A stretch of 49,933 nt of DNA from Gnetum montanum. Taxonomy: Eukaryota > Streptophyta > Gnetopsida > Gnetales > Gnetaceae. Below the pieces are notes generated by a model. That model saw nothing but the letters and a program-made list of their open reading frames with translations, had not been told where the DNA came from and did not search any database. The translations under genes and the position numbers were made by a program. The stretch covers positions 903,672-953,604 of the forward strand of contig MNCI01036469.1 in assembly GCA_015680685.1 (NCBI GenBank), written 5' to 3'. This document shows, piece after piece, positions 34,671 through 44,500 of the stretch. The stretch's first letter is position 1, and the number at the start of each line of letters is the position of its first letter.

Positions 34671-36532
34671 GCCTAAAATGGCCAGTACTAACACTACCTC
34701 TGTTAATGGACAACCCTACTCATTACTTTGGATCTCCTCCTTCTAACTCAATCGTGGGGGAGAAGGCCACCAATGCTAACTATTCTAAGTCCTCAATTTC
34801 TTTTGTCCTTTTTGTTTTACACATTTTTGTTTTACACATTTTTCATATTTACTTATTTTTTTTTTACACCATCATTAACATTTTTACTATTTCTTTCTCT
34901 ATTTCATTTTGTCTAATTAACTCTCACTCGTCATATAATAAGTGCTCATGATGGTGGATTGTACTATAAGAGTGTTGCTTGCTAATGTTTGGTTTTTACC
35001 TTTGAATTTCAATGTTGATGCTAAGATATGGTTTCTTTTGATAAAATAAGCAATGAGTCCATGTCATCCATTTATCCATTCAACTCTATGGTCTCCCTTG
35101 GTTTTGGAAATATATTGTCCCTTTTTCTAAATAAACCTATTAATGAATTAGTGGCTTGATATTCTTCAAACCAAGAAAATATTCAAATGGATTGAAAAGG
35201 ATGTGACCTTAAGGGGATTGGACGCATTTGTGTTGGCTATTCTCTTGAGTACTTTAATGTTTTTCATAGGTTTCTCGTCATTCCGCTATCAACTAATATC
35301 AAGAAGTTGAATGAATCAAATAAGTCTTTGCATGGTGTGGTTCTCACGCAAAAAAAAAAAAAGTGGTGGGAATTCAAAGCATACCACTTAAACATAATAA
35401 AGGTACATGGGCTACAAGCACTAGTTATGACACTAGAAATACATGTTATCCATGCTTGAAGGTTCCCTCTAACTAACGCCCTTTCTCACTTCCTGCTTCT
35501 CTATTCCTCTCTTGTTGGAATGGTGGTGGCTCTGTGGAAGCGTTCTTGCTGCTTCAGGAGGATGGGTTGGTTAAGTGTGTTGATGCGAGGTCACTAGATG
35601 TGGTTAGTTTTAATTTGGATTTAGGCTAAATTTTATTAAGTCACCTTAACCACATAATACACAAGGGACTTTACACAACCTTGATTTTGGGATTCCATTC
35701 CATTCTCTCTTCTCTTTCCATATTGCTTCTCGTATTCTACCTCATTGCTGATTTTATGATTAGTCTATATCTTGGTCGATGCATTGTTATTCTTTGGTAT
35801 ATTCTTTTGGGTAAATTCTTAACTATTGTCTCCATATGTCATTCCTAGAGCCTACAAACTCTTTGGTTTGTAAAATTGTCAGGGTATAAAGGGCATGAAC
35901 CTACTTTGGGGAGGACCCACTGGCATTCCTTTTTGGTGCAATTGTTAAGATCTTTCCCTTAAACATTTCTTGCAATCAACTATTTCTCATTTCATCCCAT
36001 CTATGACATCCATTTTATCTACCCTTCTATACATTTTTATTAGCTTCACCATTGTTATTCCTCTTATCTTAATTTTTCTTTTGTTTTCCATCCTATTTCT
36101 ACCGGAGGTTCGCTCTTAGTTGTGGGGGCCTATCGCAAATATTTCCATTACTTATCTCACCCCTACACCTTAGGTAATTATCACTTACAAACCTCTAACC
36201 TAGTATCTGCCATACCCACAACCTAGCCAATGAGCTTCATATTGAGGCAAGGTATCAACTATATTATATCTTATATATCCTTGCTAATTTGGGATTGTGT
36301 TATGTGTGCAAATGGCAACCACCTAAACAATGGACTGGGATAGGAAGGAGCACTCAGAATGGATAGGAGCAAGAGCATTTACACAACAAGCTCAATCATG
36401 TGGCCATGGATGAACAATGGTGTGCACATTTTTTAACATCAGCAGCAATGTGCCTCATTTTCTTTTCTCTCTCTCTTGAAGTTGTCAAATGAGGGCTTGG
36501 ATGTCATCTATGTACAGTGTTCACCACAATGG
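34671..36532 (+). other. 3' region of element B, collinear with A
   Basis: Matches 21070-22885 of element A throughout, including the GGAATTCAAAGCATACC-type block (35370) and the MSFILRQGINYI frame at 36230. No convincing protein. Ends abruptly at 36532. Confidence 0.6.
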
Positions 36533-36662
36533 TTAATTGAAACTTAACTTCAAGTTTAATTTTAGTAAATCTAGGTTGAGATTGGTCAAAGGTCAAACTT
36601 AAACCTAGATTTACTAAATAAAGTACATTACTCTAGGTTTAACTTCAAGTTTAATTAATTGA
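36533..36662. repeat. Small fold-back (MITE-like) sequence at the broken end of B
   Basis: An 8-bp direct repeat TTAATTGA borders it (36533-36540 and 36655-36662). Inside are inverted arms TTTAGTAAATCTAGGTT (36561-36577) and AACCTAGATTTACTAAA (36602-36618), and a 17-bp direct repeat TAACTTCAAGTTTAATT (36545-36561 and 36640-36656). A small non-autonomous insertion or a repair scar could produce this. Confidence 0.5.
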
Positions 36663-37066
36663 AGGTTTTGTGCTCCTTTGTTTCATAATTATTGATATAT
36701 TAAAGGCTATACAGATCTGAAGACCATTTACAGCCACACGCTAAATATTTTTACACTTAGCTTATGAAGGTATCCTTGTAGGAATGCAAAAAACATTTCT
36801 GCAAGAACATGTTTTATTAAGCATATAGAGTTTATTTCTACAATTTCTAATTTTCATAGATGTTTCTTTTTTCTTTTCTTTTCTTTTTCTTTTTTTGCTT
36901 TCTTTCTTTCTTTTGAAATCAACCTTCTTAATTATAAAAAGGAATTAGTATTATAAGTAGAAAGAAATACCTACATTCAGCCAATTACATATTATAATCT
37001 TTCTAATTCTTGCAACTCATACTATTGTGAAGGACATTTATTTAATGCTTGTACTTTTCTTCTCAG
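36663..37066. other. AT-rich DNA with pyrimidine tract
   Basis: No gene. A long T/C tract lies at about 36860-36915. The end looks like a plant 3' splice site: GTACTTTTCTTCTCAG with AG at 37065-37066. Confidence 0.4.
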
Positions 37067-38410
37067 GAAAAAAGATTACGAATAAAAGAAAAATGTGTTG
37101 AAGTTCAAAATAGATAATATAAAGTTAAAGATATGAAAAATCGAGTTAATATCAATGATCAAATTGATCAAATTGCTATGAATTCTAAAAAAGAAGCTCC
37201 TATGTATATTTTTACTAGTACTAGAGAAAGGATTAAGTAGCTGATGAGTGGCAAGGTACCCCTACACTCAACCATATGAAACGAGCGTAGCATGCGCGAT
37301 CCGGTCGAACTCCGTAGACTAAATGCCTACACGCCCCATGGAACACTTGGGGTTAATCATTAGTTGTCTTCCCAAACTTACTTGTAGTTGTCACGGTGTA
37401 TGGTTAAGTAAGTCCGAGGTATATGATTTTTATNCGTACACACCCTGAACTATGCAACTGTGGCTACCAAACGCTAATCGTTACTGGGATCACCACACGT
37501 AACACACGTGCTCGAAGTGGTCATACTGAGGCACCTAACTAGGAGGAAAGGGTTAAGAGAATCTATCTAGCCTACGTGCGATGAGCAGCTGATTCCTTGA
37601 CTAATTGTACACATCTACCATGCACGACTACCACTGGGATTACCAAGCGTAGATCTTGGATACGCCACTAGGTTACCAAGTAGTCACACGAGATGCTCGT
37701 AATCACGTCGTACTCATACCGCATGCAACGAGCAGCCGATTTCTTGACTAACCGTACACATCCTTAGATGCTCGTAATCAAGTCGTACTCATACCGCATT
37801 CTAGGAAAGCAATAAATAGCAATTAAATAAAATCCTATTCCATGCACTGTAAGGTTTATCCAATCAAGTTCTTCTTTATTGCCGTACACAACTTGCGTTC
37901 AAGTACAAAGCTGCTCGAATAAAGATCCATTCACTCTAGGACTCCTACTGCGGGCACATGGAAAATATTCTATCTCTAGAGTGATCAAGCTGCCAGAGTT
38001 TCCCTACTTCTAGACCAGGATGGGAAATGAGGGGAGTGCTGCCTCTTATTTATAGATTTGGCGGCGGACGGCAATATCGCGTACGCGATATCGCAGGGGA
38101 CAACGCGATATTGTGACGGCCGCGATATTGTGGTGCATGCAATATCGCATCTCATCAGTAGCCTAAGAAGATTTCTTGTAAGGAAAATTTTTCCTTGTAT
38201 GATAAGAATACTATTAATTCAAAGATTAAAAATAGTGTCAACAAGAAGGTTACAATTAATGATGAAGATCTTCAACATAAGATCAATAGCAAGTGATAAG
38301 ATGAAGAACTTCCACAAGTGCTACCACTTTCTTGCTTTAATACAAATATTAATATTAAACCATAGCTCTCTATCTTGAATCCTTTTGCTATTTTACGTTC
38401 AAGCATGGAT
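37067..38410 (+). pseudogene. Decayed exon-like frame interrupted by a solo LTR
   Basis: Directly after the splice-acceptor-like sequence, one frame reads EKRLRIKEKCVEVQNR, stop, YKVKDMKNRVNINDQIDQIA, then STRERIK. At 37242 the solo LTR intervenes. If the LTR and one target duplicate are removed, the same frame goes on after a stop with PKKISCKENFSLYDKNTINS, VNKKVTINDEDLQHKINSK, two stops, and DEELPQVLPLSCFNTNINI. The composition (Lys, Asn, Asp, Glu, Ile) looks coding-like, but I recognise no family. At least four stops occur. Confidence 0.3.
37242..38157 (-). mobile_element. Solo LTR of the Athila-like family
   Basis: 916 bp, TGATGAG...CTCATCA, with perfect 5-bp target duplicates GTAGC at 37237-37241 and 38158-38162 and no internal region. 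On the minus strand it has a CG-rich U3 with repeated GCGATATCGC-like palindromes (38060-38150), a TATA box (38047-38054), and the U5 signature at the left end. A motif (ATGCTCGTAATCACGTCGTA, from 37692) is tandemly duplicated about 73 bp away (from 37769). The N at 37434 lies where about 150 bp present in A's LTR is absent. Solo LTRs arise by recombination between the two LTRs of one element. Confidence 0.92.
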
Positions 38411-38644
38411 GTTAAAAAGTGATATGGATTTTGTTAGGACTAAGAGTTTCCTCCCTACTAATAATTAATTTTCTTTACTTAATTTTTTTTTCAAACTATT
38501 AATTATAAGGTTGTACACGTGAGTAAATAGCTATAAAATTGGAATTTTCTCCCTTTTTATATTTTTTTCAATGATATCTATTCAATATCAAGCTTGCAAT
38601 GTACTTTATTTTTTATTAATTATTAAATTTTTAGGGTCCAACAC
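38411..38644. other. AT-rich intergenic DNA
   Basis: Nothing recognisable. Confidence 0.5.
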
Positions 38645-38760
38645 CCAAATTAGAACTTTATAACTTAATATTTCCTACCATAATCAAACTCATAACTTAA
38701 AGCTTCCAAACCGAGTCTTACCACTAAGCTAACACCTCATTGTTACTATTATTTCTATTA
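38645..38760 (-). repeat. tRNA-derived SINE-like repeat, copy 2
   Basis: On the minus strand, AACAATGAGGTGTTAGCTTA continues to GTGGTAAGACTCGG, an exact A-box match (TAGCTTAGTGG), then a weak B box (GAGTTTGATTATGG). It aligns with copy 1 at 26205-26330 up to AGTTATAA...CTTGG-like sequence. Confidence 0.55.
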
Positions 38761-39689
38761 GTTAAATATAATGTTAAGAAGCTATATATTATTTTAATTT
38801 TCAATGAAAATATATTAGCTTATTATATAAATATTGCATTCATCCAACAAAAACTATTTTTGAAGTTTTTCAATTTTTTTTCATGATTCCTTATGAACGC
38901 TTGAACTCACACTACCCATTCCTAAAGCGCTATAGGTTGTTGTACAATTGTTTAAAGAAGATAGTTTCAAATTGTTAAAGTCCAAATATTTGGATTGATT
39001 ACTTGCTTTTCATTATATATAAAGTCTTCTAACCATTTGCATCTTTTGATACAAGATACTTATAATTTTTGCAACATTCTACTCCCAAATTTGTATTTCT
39101 TTATAATTTTAAAGTTTTTATTATTTAATGCAACAAAATTAGTAAACACTAACTTTTCTCAAGCAGAGCCAATAAAAAGACCTAAGACTTTTGTTCATCC
39201 ATTGAAAATTTGAGGACCCTACCTTAGCCACATGAGTAGTGAGCTTGTAGATAATGATCTTTTTCCCTTAAATTGAATTAAGAATTCAAGTTTTGTGTGT
39301 CGGAGAATCTAAAGGAATATATACCAAAGCTTTCTAAACCCTCACTCATAACCTTTGAATTTAATCAAAAGTAATTGTACTTGGTGCCATATTAGTTGGT
39401 TGGTTTTATGTCTACTACTCATTACATTACAAGACAACCACTTATCAAAGAAGTGTAGGGAAAAAATGCAAAAAAAAAAGAAAAAAAAATCATAATTAAA
39501 AATAAAATAAAACAAAAAGGTAAAGTTGAAGCAAAGAAACCTAAGAGGATAAGGCAAAAATGTCAAAAAATCATAATCCAATACTAAAAAAAGACAGGTA
39601 AAGAAATGCAAACAAAATCATAATCGAAAATCAAAAAAAAAATTAAAAACAGGATAAAATAATAATCAAAGAATTAAAAGAGGCTAACA
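38761..39689. other. AT-rich intergenic DNA with A-rich tracts
   Basis: No convincing gene. 39468-39540 and 39590-39690 are A-rich with repeated AAAATCATAATNNAAAAT phrases; the minus-strand open frame here is a poly-Phe translation of these tracts. Confidence 0.5.
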
Positions 39690-40213
39690 AAAAAATTGAA
39701 AATCCAAGCCTAAGAAGCTAAAGGTAAATACAATTGATGAAGTAAAAAAGTGGATTAAAGAGGTACTTGCAGATCATGCTATTAATGTGGATCATGAATA
39801 CAACTTTTATTTGCAACATATTTTGCATTCTACACTAGTGGAGATCAAAGCAACATTATTTGTATACAAATGAGTGAAGAGCAACATTATTTGTATACAA
39901 ATGAGATTCACTCATTGGGATCCAATTTTGATAGTGTGAGTATCTTGTCCATTGCATAACCATTCTTGCATTTTGATAACCATTCTTATATTTCATCAAT
40001 AAATATACCAAAGAAGAAAAAATGGATAACCTTGCTTAACTCTAAATTAGAATTAACTACACAGGCAATGAAAATCAATGTTTATGATTTAAAGAACCCT
40101 TTTAATTCCTTTGATGTTCCTTACTTTGGAATTATGAATAAAGAAGTATACCATCACCCACACATGGCCCATTGTTATTGCTTTCATAAAAAACCAGAAC
40201 AATCTTACATTTA
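39690..40213 (+). pseudogene. Coding-like remnant of unknown family
   Basis: A frame without stops reads KPKKLKVNTIDEVKKWIKEV and on to LHSTLVEIKATLFVYK. A second frame follows with EEQHYLYTNEIHSLGSNFDS, one stop, HFDNHSYISSINIPKKKKW, and NSFDVPYFGIMNKEVYHH to a stop near 40213. A 25-bp stretch (GCAACATTATTTGTATACAA) occurs twice in tandem at about 39849 and 39881, which explains the frame change. No family recognised. Confidence 0.3.
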
Positions 40214-41568
40214 GGAGTAATGAACAACCAAGCCTATTGTTATTGTTTTCAGACAAAAAGTTAGAACAATTTTACATTCAGAAACAAAACCTTACATTTG
40301 AAAAGAGAAAGGAACCATTAGGAAAATGTTCAAATTCAAAACAATTTGTCTACGAGTACACCTTAAATTCAATAGTAACATCATATATTTAAAAAATTAT
40401 AGAAAAATATAAAACCAATAATACATTAGTTAGAGTAATTACATAAGATTAGTTAGAGGAATTACATAAGAATAGCTAAGGCATCATGGAACGGCCTATA
40501 TATCGCAGATTCATATTGTTTCTCAGTTCAATATTCTTAACATAATTGTGATACCTCAAAAATAACTTAAAAATAACTTTAACTGTGAGAGATGTCCCAG
40601 AGTGGTGGTTCTCTTGGGCTCTCCCCATTAACTGTGATACTCCAAAAAAGTGATTCAAATGGTTTGAACCATGGAAGCCATTTAATAAGAGAAGGTTTTC
40701 AAGGTTGGTGGGAAAAAAAACCATTAAACAATGAAGCTATTAAAAGGGAATAGAAAAATAAAAAAAAAATTGCAAGATCGCTGGAAAAGAACCATTAAAC
40801 CATGGAAGCAATTTACAAGAAAAAGAAAAAGAAATCTTGGTGGAAAAGAACCATTACTAAATGGAAGCCATTACTAAATGGAAGCTTGTACTATTTAAAA
40901 ATGTTCAGTTGGACACTGCTTTATCGCGCTGTCATGCAAATCCTGTTACCGAACATCCTATTTCACTGCCAGCCGCACCCTTGTACATGCTCATGCTCAC
41001 CCTTGTACATGCTCATGCTCTATCAGGCTGACTGCCAGCTTTGAAAATTGCTCTATCACGCTGTCATCCATAAAATACTGTTACCCAACATGTATACTGC
41101 ATTGCAAAACATGGAATGTATACGGAAGCAGCTTAGGGCTAACATTTACAGACAACATCAAATCAATTAAATCAAATGACAAGATCAAGACCAATGATAT
41201 GGCTGATTAATTAATTACTCTCTCTCTCTCTTAGAGGCATATGAACACGCTCAGCATTGACTAATCATCCAACGTGTGAGAATAAGGATACGTCGATCTA
41301 TTCTTGCTCTCGAGAACTTGCAGCATTGCTGACATTTACCAAGATCGCAGCAAAGTAGTAGTTTAACATTTCCAAAACATACAATTGTAAACCACAGGCC
41401 CATATCAATGTTTGATGGTTTTTGCGGGATTTGAACAGTCATTTTATTGTGATAATCCCAAAAACTCCAATTTCGTTTTTAAAAAACTAACAAAGCGATT
41501 ATCACACAACTAATGAATAACAACACCCATGTAAGCAAACCCAGCCTTAACACAACAATTTACAAAAC
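40214..41568. other. Intergenic DNA with short local duplications, downstream of SDE2
   Basis: Phrases like GGTGGAAAAGAACCATTAAA and ATGGAAGCCATTTA recur at 40660-40885. CACCCTTGTACATGCTCATG occurs twice in tandem at 40977-41020. A block CTNTATCRCGCTGTCAT...CTGTTACC is duplicated about 130 bp apart (40918 and 41050). A TC run is at 41218-41232. TTTATT at about 41441 gives a canonical AATAAA on the minus strand, the first one past the SDE2 array. Confidence 0.5.
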
Positions 41569-44500
41569 ATATTTTACAACCAAAAACACTTCAAAACCAT
41601 TGATCTTTGCTAATATCATCATGATTTTATAACCAAAAACTCTGCTTGCTATGATACCACGTCAAATAAACCCTCTCGGCTACGATACAATGTCACATTT
41701 CAAACCAAGAGAAATACCGGTAGAACAACCAATATCAAACAGGTTGAGAAGCTCGTTTAAGGACAACTCGATCATGCCATTGCAATTTCTGACACCAAAC
41801 AAAACCTATAACAAAATGCAGAAAATTGATACACATAAATTACCCAGATAAACTTTAGTTTCAAGTATCATGATCGTAAATAACACTTTATAAAAAATAA
41901 AGTGATCATATTAGCGAAATAAAACAGCATATACATCTTCCTCCATGTTCCCATGTCACTAAACTCCTAAAGCAGGTAAAATCTGTTACCCGGGCCTTCC
42001 ATCTTCCATTGTCACAAAACAGGGTCAATCTTTTGAATCCGGTGCTCTTATTCACTAAGTTATAATGAAATAAAGACATGTATATTACAAACAAAAATTT
42101 TGGATCTAATAGTGGAAACACTTAAAATCTCATTTTGTCTTTGCAAATAGTTTCTTTGGCAGGCTTTCCAAGGGTGTTGTCTTTAGCAAATATTTTACAA
42201 CCAAAAACACTTCAAAACCATTGATCTTTGCTAATATCATCATGATTTTATAACCAAAAACTCTGCTTGCTATGATACCATGTCAAATAAACCCTCTCGG
42301 CTACGATACAATGTCACATTTCAAACCAAGAGAAATACCGGTAGAACAACCAATATCAAACAGGACAACCATAAATCATAAAGGACGCCCTTTAGAAACT
42401 CGTTTAAGGACAAATGGATCATGCCATTGCAATTTCTGACACCAAACAAAACCTATAACAAAATGCAGAAAATTGATACACATAAATTACCCAGATAAAC
42501 TTTAGTTTCAAGTATCATGATCGTAAATAACACTTTATAAAAAATAAAGTGATCATATTAGCGAAATAAAACAGCATATACATCTTCCTCCATGTTCCCA
42601 TGTCACTAAACTCCTAAAGCAGGTAAAATCTGTTACGCGGGCCTTCCATCTTCCATTGTCACAAAACAGGGTCAACCTTTTGAATCCGGTACTCTTATTC
42701 ACTAAGTTATAATGAAATAAAGACATGTATATTACAAACAAAAATTTTGGATCTAATAGTGGAAACACTTAAAATCTCATTTTGTCTTTGCAAATAGTTT
42801 CTTTGGCAGGCTTTCCAAGGGTGTTGTCTTTAGCAAATATTTTACAACCAAAAACACTTCAAAACCATTGATCTTTGCTAATATCATCATGATTTTATAA
42901 CCAAAAACTCTGCTTGCTATGATACCATGTCAAATAAACCCTCTCGGCTACGATACAATGTCACATTTCAAACCAAGAGAAATACCGGTAGAACAACCAA
43001 TATCAAACAGGACAACCATAAATCATAAAGGACGCCCTTGAGAAACTCGTTTAAGGACAAATGGATCATGCCATTGCAATTTCTGACACCAAACAAAACC
43101 TATAACAAAATGCAGAAAATTGATACACATAAATTACCCAGATAAACTTTAGTTTCAAGTATCATGATCGTAAATAACACTTTATAAAAAATAAAGTGAT
43201 CATATTAGCGAAATAAAACAGCATATACATCTTCCTCCATGTTCCCATGTCACTAAACTCCTAAAGCAGGTAAAATCTGTTACGCGGGCCTTCCATCTTC
43301 CATTGTCACAAAACAGGGTCAACCTTTTGAATCCGGTACTCTTATTCACTAAGTTATAATGAAATAAAGACATGTATATTACAAACAAAAATTTTGGATC
43401 TAATAGTGGAAACACTTAAAATCTCATTTTGTCTTTGCAAATAGTTTCTTTGGCAGGCTTTCCAAGGGTGTTGTCTTTAGCAAATATTTTACAACCAAAA
43501 ACACTTCAAAACCATTGATCTTTGCTAATATCATCATGATTTTATAACCAAAAACTCTGCTTGCTATGATACCATGTCAAATAAACCCTCTCGGCTACGA
43601 TACAATGTCACATTTCAAACCAAGAGAAATACCGGTAGAACAACCAATATCAAACAGGACAACCATAAATCATAAAGGACGCCCTTGAGAAACTCGTTTA
43701 AGGACAAATGGATCATGCCATTGCAATTTCTGACACCAAACAAAACCTATAACAAAATGCAGAAAATTGATACACATAAATTACCCAGATAAACTTTAGT
43801 TTCAAGTATCATGATCGTAAATAACACTTTATAAAAAATAAAGTGATCATATTAGCGAAATAAAACAACATATACATCTTCCTCCATGTTCCCATGTCAC
43901 TAAACTTCTAAAGCAGGTAAAATCTGTTACGCCGGCCTTCCATCTTCCATTGTCACAAAACAGGGTCAACCTTTTGAATCCGGTACTCTTATTCACTAAG
44001 TTATAATGAAATAAAGACATGTATATTACAAACAAAAATTTTGGATCTAATAGTGGAAACACTTAAAATCTCATTTTGTCTTTGCAAATAGTTTCTTTGG
44101 CAGGCTTTCCAAGGGTGTTGTCTTTAGCAAATATTTTACAACCAAAAACACTTCAAAACCATTGATCTTTGCTAATATCATCATGATTTTATAACCAAAA
44201 ACTCTGCTTGCTATGATACCATGTCAAATAAACCCTCTCGGCTACGATACAATGTCACATTTCAAACCAAGAGAAATACCGGTAGAACAACCAATATCAA
44301 ACAGGACAACCATAAATCATAAAGGACGCCCTTTAGAAACTCGTTTAAGGACAAATGGATCATGCCATTGCAATTTCTGACACCAAACAAAACCTATAAC
44401 AAAATGCAGAAAATTGATACACATAAATTACCCAGATAAACTTTAGTTTCAAGTATCATGATCGTAAATAACACTTTATAAAAAATAAAGTGATCATATT

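Larger units (their letters stand above)
28138..36532 (+). mobile_element. Athila-like element B, 3' LTR lost
   Basis: A sister of element A with the same order: 5' LTR, PBS, gag, protease, RT-RNase H, integrase and a 3' region collinear with A. Similarity to A stops at 36533, about 540 bp (in A's coordinates) before the expected 3' LTR, at a fold-back sequence. All genes hold stops, three of them at the same codons as in A. The five bases before it are CTTAG; no partner can be checked because the other end is gone. Confidence 0.88.

Noticed and set aside
39342-39611. 89-codon minus-strand frame rich in Phe
   Set aside because: It comes from A-rich tracts read in reverse and has no domain.
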